Shown piece after piece: positions 8,413 to 15,127 of a stretch of DNA of 27,207 bases. The DNA lies in assembly GCA_023442085.1 (NCBI GenBank), contig JAEZMT010000351.1, positions 1-27,207 on the forward strand. The letters are read 5' to 3'. How positions within the stretch are numbered: the stretch's first letter is position 1; every line of letters begins with the position of its first letter. A program made the translations under genes and the position numbers. A model generated the notes under the pieces. The model was given only the letters and a program-made list of their open reading frames with translations, was not told where the DNA came from and did no database searches. The stretch is from Pseudomonadota bacterium (lineage in GTDB: Bacteria > Pseudomonadota > Alphaproteobacteria > Rhizobiales > Xanthobacteraceae).

Positions 8413-9053
8413 CATCCTCCGGCCCCGTCGTGGAGCCTGTGACGCCGCGTGCCGCGCGGCGACTGCCCTTCGTCACGCCGGGGCTGCGGGTCGGGCTGTT
8501 CGGCGGCAGCTTCAATCCGGCCCATGACGCGCACCGGGCGGCGAGCCTCCTCGCCCTGCGCCGCCTCGGCCTCGACCGGGTGTGGTGGCTGGTGACCCCG
8601 GGCAACCCCCTGAAGGACAATCGCGCCTTGCCGCCGCTGGAGGAGCGCATCGGCATCGCCCGCGCGGTGGCGCGCCATCCGCGCATCGATGTGACCGGTT
8701 TCGAGGCCGGGATCGGCACCCGCTACACTTACGAAACGCTGGCTTATCTGGTGCGGCGGCTGCCGGGCGTGCGCTTCGTCTGGATCATGGGGGCGGACAA
8801 TCTCGCCCATTTCAACCGCTGGCAGCACTGGCGGGGCATCGCCGACCTCGTGCCCATAGCGGTGGTGGACCGCATGGGGCAAAGCCTCGCCGCTACCGCC
8901 TCCCCCGCCGCGCAGGCGCTGGCGCGCTATCGCCTCGGCGAGCACGAGGCACGCCTTCTGGCGGACTGCGCGCCACCCGCCTGGGTGTTCCTCCACGGGC
9001 TGAAATCCCCCCTGTCCTCAACGGGAATTCGGGCCGCGCGCGGGGTGCGGTAG
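8409..9053 (+). CDS. nadD: Nicotinate-nucleotide adenylyltransferase
   Basis: NadD joins nicotinate mononucleotide and ATP to give deamido-NAD in NAD synthesis. The 214-residue protein shows the nucleotidyltransferase signature GLFGGSFNPAHDAH (29-42), where the family usually has HxGH; here the last part is HDAH, so the Gly is an Ala. WIMGADNLAHFNRWQHW in the middle and LSSTGIRAARG at the C-terminus (the SST.IR nucleotide-binding motif) confirm the family. The start is taken as the GTG at 8409, which overlaps the proA stop; about 26 residues precede the domain, so a later start is possible. The frame is open far upstream, but that part is only the proA region read in another frame. Confidence 0.93.
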   Translation: MTSSGPVVEPVTPRAARRLPFVTPGLRVGLFGGSFNPAHDAHRAASLLALRRLGLDRVWWLVTPGNPLKDNRALPPLEERIGIARAVARHPRIDVTGFEAGIGTRYTYETLAYLVRRLPGVRFVWIMGADNLAHFNRWQHWRGIADLVPIAVVDRMGQSLAATASPAAQALARYRLGEHEARLLADCAPPAWVFLHGLKSPLSSTGIRAARGVR

Positions 9054-9085
9054 GGCCGCCGAATCGAGACCGCTCGCCACACGTC

Positions 9086-9114
9086 TTGAAAATTCATTGA
9101 TTTGCAGGCATTCT
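9086..9114 (+). promoter_or_regulatory. Possible sigma-70-type promoter before rsfS
   Basis: In the 145-base gap between nadD and rsfS, TTGAAA (9086-9091) is followed after 17 bases by CATTCT (9109-9114). The -35 is good and the -10 is weak. This stretch is also AT-richer than its surroundings. It could give rsfS-rlmH their own transcription. Confidence 0.3.
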
Positions 9115-9198
9115 GAGGGGGTGCGGCGGTTTGGACCGTCGCCTTGAGCGAGAGGATTTGGACCCCTGTCCACGACGGCACTTCTGGCGGCCGCTGAG

Positions 9199-9579
9199 AT
9201 GACACCGCCCGCCACGGTTTCAGACGCCAAGGTTTCCGAGGCGCTTCCCGACGCTGCGGAAATCCTCGCCCTCGTCCAAGCCCGGCTGGAAGACGACAAG
9301 TCCGAGGACATCGTCTCCATCGACCTGCGCGGCAAAACCTCCATCGCCGATTACATGGTGGTCGCCTCCGGCCGCTCGCAGCGGCATGTGGGCGCCATCG
9401 CCGAGCACCTCATCGAGGCGCTCAAGGCGGTGGGGATCAAGCAGGTGCGCGTCGAAGGCCAGCCGGCCTGCGACTGGGTGCTCATCGACGCGAACGACGT
9501 GATCGTCCACGTCTTCCAACCCGAGGTCCGCAACTTCTACAATATCGAGAAGATGTGGGCCGGGACGCCCCGCTCCTGA
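9199..9579 (+). CDS. rsfS: Ribosome silencing factor RsfS
   Basis: RsfS (the DUF143/Iojap family) binds ribosomal protein uL14 and keeps the 50S subunit from joining the 30S, lowering translation when nutrients are scarce. The 126-residue protein has an N-terminal extension of about 20 residues and then the conserved domain: KSEDIVSIDLRGKTSIADYM, VVASGRSQRHVGAIAEHL, and near the end GQPACDWVLIDANDVIVHVFQ with FYNIEKMW. The length suits the family. It lies in the widespread nadD-rsfS-rlmH order, which supports the call. The ATG at 9199 is the only reasonable start. No strong Shine-Dalgarno sequence is visible. Confidence 0.95.
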   Translation: MTPPATVSDAKVSEALPDAAEILALVQARLEDDKSEDIVSIDLRGKTSIADYMVVASGRSQRHVGAIAEHLIEALKAVGIKQVRVEGQPACDWVLIDANDVIVHVFQPEVRNFYNIEKMWAGTPRS

Positions 9580-9613
9580 TGCGGTTTCGCGCTCCGGCAG
9601 GTTTCTAGACGAC

Positions 9614-10096
9614 GTGCGCCTCCTCCTCGCCTGTGTCGGCCGGCTGAAAGCCGGCGCCGAGCGCGAGCTCGTGACACGATACGTGGATCGTATCCGCCCC
9701 GCCGGCCGGCCGCTGGGGCTTGGTCCGTGCGATATGGTCGAGATCGCCGAATCCGCCGCCCGCCGCGCCGAGGACCGCATGGCGGAGGAAGCCACCGCGC
9801 TCCTCGCGGCCATCCCGGCGGGTGCCGGCATCGTGGTGCTCGATCCGCGCGGGCGTCATCTCTCCAGCGAGGACTTCGCCCGCCGTATCGCCTTGGACCG
9901 AGATGGCGGGCTTGCCGCCCTTGCCTTTGTCATCGGCGGGGCGGATGGTCTCGGGGAAGAGGTGCGGGCGCGGGCATCCCTCATGATCGCCTATGGCACC
10001 GCCACCTTTCCCCACCAGCTGGTGCGCGCGATGCTGGCGGAGCAGATCTATCGGGCGGTTACCATCCTCGCCGGGCATCCCTACCACCGGGCTTGA
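9614..10096 (+). CDS. rlmH: 23S rRNA (pseudouridine-1915-N3) methyltransferase RlmH
   Basis: RlmH is a SPOUT-class methyltransferase that methylates pseudouridine 1915 in helix 69 of 23S rRNA on assembled 70S ribosomes. The 160-residue protein has the SAM-binding knot motifs VLDPRG (75-80), FVIGGADGLGEEV (105-117) and HQLVRAMLAEQIYRA (134-148). It ends with HPYHR (155-159), a signature of the family. The start is GTG at 9614; the following RLLLACVGRLK fits the conserved first strand, and no ATG is available nearby. It follows rsfS by 34 bases in the usual order. Confidence 0.95.
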   Translation: MRLLLACVGRLKAGAERELVTRYVDRIRPAGRPLGLGPCDMVEIAESAARRAEDRMAEEATALLAAIPAGAGIVVLDPRGRHLSSEDFARRIALDRDGGLAALAFVIGGADGLGEEVRARASLMIAYGTATFPHQLVRAMLAEQIYRAVTILAGHPYHRA

Positions 10097-10125
10097 GCGA
10101 GCGGCGCGGGAATCGGCTGCTCGCA

Positions 10126-10154
10126 TTGACATCCGGGGTTCGGCCCCTTATCAC
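10126..10154 (+). promoter_or_regulatory. Sigma-70-type promoter for rpmJ
   Basis: A perfect -35 TTGACA (10126-10131) is followed after exactly 17 bases by TATCAC (10149-10154), which matches the -10 consensus at four of six bases. A transcript would start near 10161 and leave about 80 bases of leader before rpmJ. This is the best housekeeping-type promoter I see in the window. Confidence 0.6.
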
Positions 10155-10242
10155 GCCGGCTCCGATGCAATTCCCGGTGTCGATAGGCCGCGCGGCAAGC
10201 GCGCCGCGGTCGGCCCCGAATTTCGACACGAGCGAGTTTGTC

Positions 10243-10368
10243 ATGAAGATCCGCAATTCCCTGAAGTCGCTGCTCGGCCGTCACCGCGAGAACCGTCTCG
10301 TGCGCCGCAAGGGCCGCGTCTACATCATCAACAAGACCCAGAAGCGCTACAAGGCGCGCCAGGGCTGA
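10243..10368 (+). CDS. rpmJ: Large-subunit ribosomal protein bL36 (cysteine-free type)
   Basis: This 41-residue basic protein begins MKIRNSLKSLLGRHRENR and ends YKARQG, the typical alphaproteobacterial bL36. It has none of the Cys/His zinc ligands of the C+ form, so it is of the zinc-independent (YkgO-like) kind, which is the normal form in this class. It binds 23S rRNA in the 50S subunit. It is preceded by a good promoter at 10126-10154 and followed by a long hairpin at 10420-10457. The ATG at 10243 is fixed by homology; the ribosome-binding site is poor (GAGCGAG about ten bases upstream). Confidence 0.96.
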   Translation: MKIRNSLKSLLGRHRENRLVRRKGRVYIINKTQKRYKARQG

Positions 10369-10419
10369 TCAGCCCGTCCGGCCCCGGCCGGTCTGTCGGT
10401 TCTTGAGCAAATGTGATCT

Positions 10420-10457
10420 GCTGCGCCGGCCCGGGGCTCCCCCGTGGCCGGCGCAGC
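10420..10457. terminator. Long GC-rich hairpin between rpmJ and the TPR gene
   Basis: The arms 10420-10436 and 10440-10457 pair over 17 base pairs around a three-base loop, with a single bulged T at 10445. No run of T follows, so it is not a classical intrinsic terminator. It may end or stabilise the rpmJ message, or structure the leader of the next gene. It also covers the GTG at 10444, a formal but unlikely start of the TPR gene. Confidence 0.5.
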
Positions 10458-10494
10458 TGTTGACGGCCGCCCTGTCGCGGCGGACACTTCGCCG

Positions 10495-11184
10495 ATGATG
10501 TCTCGCGCGATGGATTTCATTTCCGCCAGCCGCACGCTCCGTGCCGCCCGTCTCGGCCTCGCCGCCGCGCTCTTCGTCGCGATTTCCGGCGGTCTCGCGC
10601 AGGCGCAGCAATTGCGCGGCGACAAGGCCATGCCGCAGCCTGGCCCTCCGGCCGCCGCCCCGTCCGATCCGGCTCCCGCGCGGCCGCGACTGCCCCGCGA
10701 CAAGCGCAGCCAGGTGGAAGGCCTGTTCGCCGCCCTCAAGGTCGCCCCCGACGATCGCAGCGCCAAGATGATCGCCGACCGTCTCGATCAGATTTTCGGC
10801 GATTCCGGCAGCCCCAGCGCCGACCTCCTGATGGCCCGCGCCGCTGCGGCGGCCGAGGCGAAGGAGACGGAGCTCGCCCTGCAGCTCCTGGATTCGGTGA
10901 TCGAGATCGAGCCCGACTATATCGGCGCGCTCAGCCGCCGGGCGACCATCTTCTACCTGCGCGACGACTATGGCGCCGCCCTCGCGGACATGCGGGAGGT
11001 GCTGGCGCGCGAGCCGCGCCACTTCGCCATGCTCTATGGCCTCGCCCTCATCATGCGCGATCTCGGGGACGACAAGCGCGCGTTGCAGGCGGTGCGGCAG
11101 GCGCTGGCGGTCAATCCGCGCCTCGATGGGGCCGGAGAACTGGAGAGCCAGCTGACCATCAAGGTCGAGGGGCGCGGTATCTAA
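10495..11184 (+). CDS. Exported tetratricopeptide-repeat protein
   Basis: This 229-residue protein starts with a signal peptide: a short basic region with a hydrophobic core (LGLAAALFVAISGGLA) and a likely cleavage after AQA. A Pro/Ala-rich linker leads to a domain of TPR-like helical pairs over about residues 100-215, seen as ALQLLDSVIEIEPDYIGALSR and AALADMREVLAREPRHFAML, then KRALQAVRQALAVNPRL. Such proteins are periplasmic scaffolds; no partner can be named. ATG 10495 or 10498 is preferred over the GTG at 10444 because the latter lies inside the strong hairpin and adds nothing conserved. It converges on the DUF1036 gene with six bases between stops. Confidence 0.85.
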   Translation: MMSRAMDFISASRTLRAARLGLAAALFVAISGGLAQAQQLRGDKAMPQPGPPAAAPSDPAPARPRLPRDKRSQVEGLFAALKVAPDDRSAKMIADRLDQIFGDSGSPSADLLMARAAAAAEAKETELALQLLDSVIEIEPDYIGALSRRATIFYLRDDYGAALADMREVLAREPRHFAMLYGLALIMRDLGDDKRALQAVRQALAVNPRLDGAGELESQLTIKVEGRGI

Positions 11185-11199
11185 GCCCTCTCAGGGCTT
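11183..11199. terminator. Small hairpin spanning two convergent stop codons
   Basis: AAGCCCT (11183-11189) and AGGGCTT (11193-11199) form a 7-bp stem with a three-base loop. The stem includes the last two bases of the TPR stop (TAA 11182-11184) and one base of the DUF1036 stop (11191-11193). No T-run follows on either strand, so a shared bidirectional terminator is possible but weak. Confidence 0.4.
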
Positions 11200-11781
11200 C
11201 GCGCGGGGTGCCGGCGGCGGGAGGGGGGCAGGGGCCTGGCTCTGCTTGGACTGGCTCGATTCCGTGAGCTGAACCGTCCAGGACTTCTGCTCCTGCGTGT
11301 CCACTTCGAAGAAGCCGGTGCGGTCGAAGCCGCGCGCGAGGCAGTCCTCGGCGCCCTTGATGGTGAATTCCTTTTCCCGCGTGCACATATAGGCCTTGCC
11401 GGCCCACTCGCCGCCCTGGTCGTAATCCACTGCGTAAAGGTAATAGAAGCGGGCAGCGAGGTCGCCGCGCAGCAGCGTTTCGCAGCTGTTGGCCGCGACA
11501 TTCCACCAGCCTTCCGTGGCCCAGGCGTCGCCGTCCTTGTAGCCAAGAGCGATGCCCACCCGGCTCTGCGTGCGGTTGCACAGCCGGAATTCGGCGGCGG
11601 CGGGGGTGGGCACGAGGGTGGCGCCCATGCCGAGCACGAGCGTGGCGCCAACGAGAAGCGCGAGGCGTCTTGGCGCAAGGCTTTTTGGCGAACGGCGGGC
11701 CTGCCGTTCCGGAGTTCGGATGCCGGACGCACAGGGTTCGGGCATGCCGTCGAAGCGGAAGAGCGTGGCAGCGAAGGGCAT
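11191..11781 (-). CDS. Exported DUF1036 protein
   Basis: The protein has 196 residues from ATG 11781. After a long basic N-terminus comes a hydrophobic signal segment (LALLVGATLVLGMGATLV, then TPAAAE), and then the DUF1036 domain. The domain starts FRLCNRTQSRVGIALGYKDG and continues with TEGWWNVAANSC, RFYYLYAVDYDQGGEW, YMCTREKEFTIKG and EDCLARGFDRTGFFEVDT. Four cysteines (68, 100, 133, 147) may form disulfides in the periplasm. DUF1036 is common in Alphaproteobacteria and has no known function. The tail is Gln/Pro-rich. The true start is uncertain: ATG 11745 would give a shorter N-terminus, and neither candidate has a clear Shine-Dalgarno sequence. The frame stays open through the EamA gene, but that part is out of frame with the transporter. 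Confidence 0.85.
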   Translation of the reverse strand: MPFAATLFRFDGMPEPCASGIRTPERQARRSPKSLAPRRLALLVGATLVLGMGATLVPTPAAAEFRLCNRTQSRVGIALGYKDGDAWATEGWWNVAANSCETLLRGDLAARFYYLYAVDYDQGGEWAGKAYMCTREKEFTIKGAEDCLARGFDRTGFFEVDTQEQKSWTVQLTESSQSKQSQAPAPLPPPAPRAKP

Positions 11782-11816
11782 GATGGGCTGTTGTGTGCCC
11801 TCTGCGCGGCGGGGCG

Positions 11817-12740
11817 TCAATGCCTGCCCTCCCGGTAGCCGGTGGCGGGTGGGGGAACCGCGCTGGGCGCCCTTCGCGCGCGGGGGCGGGCGACCACGAT
11901 GCCGGCGAGGATCAAGGCCCCGCCCGTCGCCTGAAGCGCGGTGAGCGGCTCGTTCAGCAGCAGGGCGCCGAGCACGGCGGCGGAGGCGACCTCCAGAAAG
12001 AAGACGAGGGCACCGAAGGCCGGCGGCACGGCGGCGAGGCCCACCGCCATCAGCCCCTGCCCGCCCACCTGCGAGACGAGCGCCAGCGCCACCAGCGCCG
12101 CCGCGCCGCCGGTGCTGGCCGGCCAGAGGGTCGGCTCGGCGACGAGCGCCACCATCAGCAGGATCAGCGCCGTGGTGGCAGTGGAGACGAAGGTGATGGC
12201 CGCCGCGCTGCGCGCCGCGCGCGCCCGGCTCACCGCGAGGAAATAGCCCGCAAAGAATACCGCCGTCGCCAGCCCCGCAGCGTCGCCGGGCAGATGCTGC
12301 GGGTCGAACTGGCAGGATCGTCCCACCAGCGCCAGCGCGCCCGCAATGCACAGCGCGAGGCCGATGAGGCCGGCACGGGAGACCTTCTGGCGCAAAACCA
12401 GCACAGCGAAGGCGGTGATCCACAGGGGGGAGGTGGTGGCGAGCACCGTGGCATTGGCGACCGTCGTGCCGAGGATGGCGAGGTGCCAGAAGAAGAGATC
12501 TCCGGCGAAGAAGGCACCGGCCAGCAGCGAGAGCCGATCGGGCCGGAAGGCGGGCGCTCCCTCGGCGAGGGCCGCCCAGAGCGCCAGCGGCGGCAGGGCG
12601 AGCGCCACCCGCCAGAAGGCGCTGGCGAACGGCCCCACGTCCGCGAGGCGCACGAACAGCACGGAGGCGCCCATGGCCAGCGCCCCGAGCGTCAGCACCA
12701 CGGTACCCAGGGCCATGCTCAGGGTGGGGGCTCTGCTCAC
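11817..12740 (-). CDS. EamA/DMT-family inner-membrane exporter
   Basis: This 307-residue protein is very hydrophobic, with about ten membrane spans arranged as two EamA repeats. The first repeat contains FVRLADVGPFASAFWRVALAL, HLAILGTTVANATVLATTSP and AVLVLRQKVSRAGLIGLALC. The second ends PPAFGALVFFLEVASAAV and ALLLNEPLTALQATGGALIL. The family exports amino acids, drugs or other small metabolites, and the substrate cannot be predicted. I chose GTG 12740 because GGAAG lies seven bases before it; ATG 12716 is the alternative and loses eight residues. It is transcribed towards the DUF1036 gene (35-base gap) and divergently from gapR. Confidence 0.88.
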   Translation of the reverse strand: MSRAPTLSMALGTVVLTLGALAMGASVLFVRLADVGPFASAFWRVALALPPLALWAALAEGAPAFRPDRLSLLAGAFFAGDLFFWHLAILGTTVANATVLATTSPLWITAFAVLVLRQKVSRAGLIGLALCIAGALALVGRSCQFDPQHLPGDAAGLATAVFFAGYFLAVSRARAARSAAAITFVSTATTALILLMVALVAEPTLWPASTGGAAALVALALVSQVGGQGLMAVGLAAVPPAFGALVFFLEVASAAVLGALLLNEPLTALQATGGALILAGIVVARPRARRAPSAVPPPATGYREGRH

Positions 12741-12811
12741 GAAAGGGCTTCCATCGGCGATGGGCGGCCCCCATGTGGATCGCAGACAGGGTGGAAAGCG
12801 GGGACGCATCC

Positions 12812-12841
12812 TTGACGCGCGCCGTTCGGCCCGCCTCTATC
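12812..12841 (+). promoter_or_regulatory. Possible promoter of gapR
   Basis: In the divergent gap between the EamA gene and gapR, TTGACG (12812-12817) is followed after 18 bases by TCTATC (12836-12841). The -35 is good and the -10 matches only half of the consensus. It would leave a leader of about 95 bases. Confidence 0.35.
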
Positions 12842-12941
12842 AGCTTTCCCTCCGGAGCCGCGACGGCTCCACCCTTTGACCCGCGCGCCGGACCGGCATG
12901 GCCTCGACGGACGCGCGGCGGAACCCAAGGAGACCGTCCAG

Positions 12942-13205
12942 GTGGCGGAAGACGTGACAGACTCCCCCGCGGGCTTTGCCAAGGAACAGCTCAAGTCCTT
13001 CATCGAGCGCATCGAGCGCCTCGAGGAGGAGAAGAAGGCCATTGCCGACGACATCAAGGACGTGTTCGCCGAAGCCAAGGCCAACGGCTTCGATGTGAAG
13101 GCGCTGCGCACCATCCTGAAGATCCGCAAGGAGGATGTCGACGAGCGCAAGGAGCACGAGGCCATCGTGGATCTCTATATGCAGGCGCTCGGCATTTTCG
13201 TCTGA
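12942..13205 (+). CDS. gapR: GapR nucleoid-associated protein (DUF2312)
   Basis: GapR is an essential alphaproteobacterial protein that binds overtwisted, AT-rich DNA ahead of replication and transcription and stimulates topoisomerases; this is known from Caulobacter. The 87-residue protein is nearly all helical: FAKEQLKSFIERIERLEEEK, then KAIADDIKDVFAEAKANGFD, VKALRTILKIRKEDVDERKE and a final LYMQALG. The frame is open from 12876, but the start is set at GTG 12942 because AAGGAGA lies eight bases upstream and the resulting length equals that of known GapR proteins. It is a single-gene unit, divergent from the EamA gene and convergent with the DUF882 gene. Confidence 0.95.
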   Translation: MAEDVTDSPAGFAKEQLKSFIERIERLEEEKKAIADDIKDVFAEAKANGFDVKALRTILKIRKEDVDERKEHEAIVDLYMQALGIFV

Positions 13206-13236
13206 CGGCGGCGGGCGAGAAGCCCGCTCGCCTCGC

Positions 13237-14769
13237 TCACATGCGCGGAGTGTTGTAGGCCACCTGCGGCGCACGGAAAACATAGGTCGGCAGGTCCGCC
13301 ACGGCGGTGCCGGCGAAGCGGGCCTTGAGGCCGAACGAGCCGTCCCGCGAGAAGGCCGTCGCCACCACCTCGCGCGGCGGCGCCATGAAGGTCGCCAGCT
13401 GCCGCATCTCGGGCACGCGCAGGTAGAGCTCGTTGGACAGGCTCGGCGACAGGAACAGGCGCCCGAAGGCGATTTCCGACAGCTTGGCGCGCTGCCGCCC
13501 GGTCGAGGGCGCGCTCACGGCCACCGGCGCGGTCGCGACAGCGGCCGTGTGCCCGTGGGCACCAGCCATGAAGCCGCCGGTGAGCGGCATGCGCTGATCC
13601 ATCATCGATCCGGCGGACGCATAGCCGAGAACCGGACCGGTTTCTCCGTCCGTTCCGCGCGTGATGACCGAGGGTAGCGGCACGGGCGCCGCACTGAGGC
13701 TGGCGGTGCGCGTCTCGCGATCGGCCTCCGCCGGGCGCGGGAGGGGCAGCGGGGCGAGGAAGCCGTTGCGCGTCGCCTGGGCGCTGACCATGGCGCCGGC
13801 GACGATCTCCGCCGGACGGGTCGGGGGAATCGGCATCGTGGCGGACGCCAGACGGACGGCCCGGGCCGGCGCGGTGGCGGGCGTCTCGCGGGGGGCGCTG
13901 TCTTCGGCGGAGGCCACCGTCGAGGAGGCCGCGGTCGGGGCTTCGCCGCCCTCGTCGTCCTCCGCATCCTTCTTGCCGAACAGGCTGGCGAAGAAATTCT
14001 TGCTCTTGCCGCCGCTTGCGACGCCCACGCCGGGCTTGGAGCCGCGCGCCTGGATCTCGGCCAGCGCCACGTCATACTTCGCCAGCGGGCGCCCGTCGGT
14101 GGGCACATGCACGGTCTTGCCATCGGGGAAGACGCGGGCGAGCTGGTCGTGGCTCATGCGCGGCCAGTGGCGCACGCTGCCGGTGTCCATATGGACGAAG
14201 GGCGAGCCGGAGGTAGGATAGAAGCCGACGCCGCCACGCTGGAGCCGAAGGCCCGCGACGCGCAGATCGGTGAGGTTCACGCCCGGGATGTAGAAATCCA
14301 TCGCCTTGCCCAGCATGTGCTGGGAAAACTTCGCCACGCCGCTCGAGCGGGAGCGCAGCATGGAGTTGGTTTCCGGCGAACGGTACGACGAGACGATCTG
14401 GACCGGCGCGGTGGCGTCCACTTCCCGGTAGACTTCCCAGACGATGTCGAACAGCTGGGGGTCCATCTGCGTCGACTTCTGATTGCGCCAGTCACGCAGG
14501 AAATGGTTCAGCTGGGCGAGAACCGCCGGGTCGTAGCGGCCGTCCTTCTTGAAGGTGAAGCTGCCGCTCTCGCCGGAATGGGTGTGATGCAGGGTGATGG
14601 TGCGGGTGTCGCCGTTGGCGACCGCATTCTGCAGCGACGTGGTGCCGGCGAGGACGAGACTTGCCGCCATGGCAAGGGCCGGGAGGAACGCCTGAAAGGC
14701 GGACCGACCGCGAGGGCCGCGGCAGCGGCGCGGGGGGCGGGCGGTTTCAGGCGTGGTGCGGATGGCCAA
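13237..14769 (-). CDS. Exported DUF882 / peptidase M15-like (YcbK-type) protein with long low-complexity tail
   Basis: This 510-residue protein has an N-terminal basic region and hydrophobic signal segment (FLPALAMAASLVLAG) and then the DUF882 domain at about 57-205. The domain shows the metal-binding pattern of M15 peptidases: SQHMLGKAMDFY (H151, D158), FVHMDTG (H193) and the SSYRSPETN loop. Family members are predicted periplasmic peptidoglycan hydrolases. The remaining 300 residues are Ala/Pro/Thr-rich, of low complexity, with KNFFASLFGKKDAEDDEGGE in the middle, and a more ordered end. The only possible start before the signal segment is TTG 14769, without a clear Shine-Dalgarno sequence. 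It is followed by convergent gapR. A CtrA-like box lies about 85-100 bases upstream. Confidence 0.85.
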   Translation of the reverse strand: MAIRTTPETARPPRRCRGPRGRSAFQAFLPALAMAASLVLAGTTSLQNAVANGDTRTITLHHTHSGESGSFTFKKDGRYDPAVLAQLNHFLRDWRNQKSTQMDPQLFDIVWEVYREVDATAPVQIVSSYRSPETNSMLRSRSSGVAKFSQHMLGKAMDFYIPGVNLTDLRVAGLRLQRGGVGFYPTSGSPFVHMDTGSVRHWPRMSHDQLARVFPDGKTVHVPTDGRPLAKYDVALAEIQARGSKPGVGVASGGKSKNFFASLFGKKDAEDDEGGEAPTAASSTVASAEDSAPRETPATAPARAVRLASATMPIPPTRPAEIVAGAMVSAQATRNGFLAPLPLPRPAEADRETRTASLSAAPVPLPSVITRGTDGETGPVLGYASAGSMMDQRMPLTGGFMAGAHGHTAAVATAPVAVSAPSTGRQRAKLSEIAFGRLFLSPSLSNELYLRVPEMRQLATFMAPPREVVATAFSRDGSFGLKARFAGTAVADLPTYVFRAPQVAYNTPRM

Positions 14770-15078
14770 TGTCTCGAACCCGAGGCTCAGATTTCAAGGG
14801 CTTCGCGACTGTGGCCGCGAGGCGATGGAGACAGAGTCTTGTCGGGTTCGGTTAAGGGTGCGTTGACACCCGGCTCCCCCAGCGCGCCGAAGGGGGCAGC
14901 GGGCCTCGCCTTCGGTCACGGTCCCGTGAGTAGCGGCGGAGTATGGCAAAAACGTGCCAAGCCTGACTTGAGGCTGTGGCCGTAGCGCATCAGGCAAGGG
15001 GCAGCAGTGCTGACTTTTCCAGCAAAATCGCGGCAGGATGTCGCGGCGTCGTGGCGGCCGTCCAAGTTAACGCATTGA
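14770..15078. other. Intergenic region upstream of the DUF882 gene
   Basis: About 310 bases between the DUF882 gene and the terminator of the L,D-transpeptidase gene hold no gene. I see a CtrA-like box at 14852-14866, a short inverted repeat TGGCA/TGCCA at 14944-14959, and no convincing sigma-70 promoter on the minus strand. Reading frames on the plus strand here have no recognisable protein features. Confidence 0.5.
14852..14866. promoter_or_regulatory. CtrA-like box
   Basis: TTAA (14852-14855), seven bases, then TTGA (14863-14866) matches the alphaproteobacterial CtrA consensus TTAA-N7-TTAA with one mismatch. It lies about 83-97 bases before the TTG start of the DUF882 gene. Such a site would fit cell-cycle control of a wall hydrolase, but one box with a mismatch can arise by chance. 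Confidence 0.3.
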
Positions 15079-15112
15079 TTAAAAAAAGAAAGGCCCGCCG
15101 GAGCGGGCCTTT
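15079..15112 (-). terminator. Intrinsic terminator of the L,D-transpeptidase gene
   Basis: On the minus strand a 10-bp perfect stem (AAAGGCCCGC at 15089-15098 with GCGGGCCTTT at 15103-15112, loop of four bases) is followed by C and then seven T residues (the A-run at 15081-15087). It begins 15 bases after the stop of the L,D-transpeptidase gene. This is a textbook Rho-independent terminator. Confidence 0.9.
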
Positions 15113-15127
15113 CCTGTGCTGGCGCGC

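Noticed and set aside
10460..10488. TTGACG-N17-GACACT as a promoter for the TPR gene
   Set aside because: The -10 is too poor and the start would fall on or after the ATG at 10495.
11191..12774. 527-residue open frame that looks like a fusion ending in DUF1036
   Set aside because: The first 330 codons are an out-of-frame reading of the EamA transporter; only the last 196 residues are a real protein.
14944..14961. Sigma-54-like sequence on the minus strand upstream of the DUF882 gene (TTGGCACG, five T, GCC)
   Set aside because: The GG and GC elements are nine bases apart instead of the strict ten, and the position is about 175 bases from the start codon. The match comes from a short inverted repeat.
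15067..15082. TTAA-N8-TTAA as a second CtrA box
   Set aside because: The spacer is eight bases instead of seven, and it lies at the terminator of the L,D-transpeptidase gene, away from any start.
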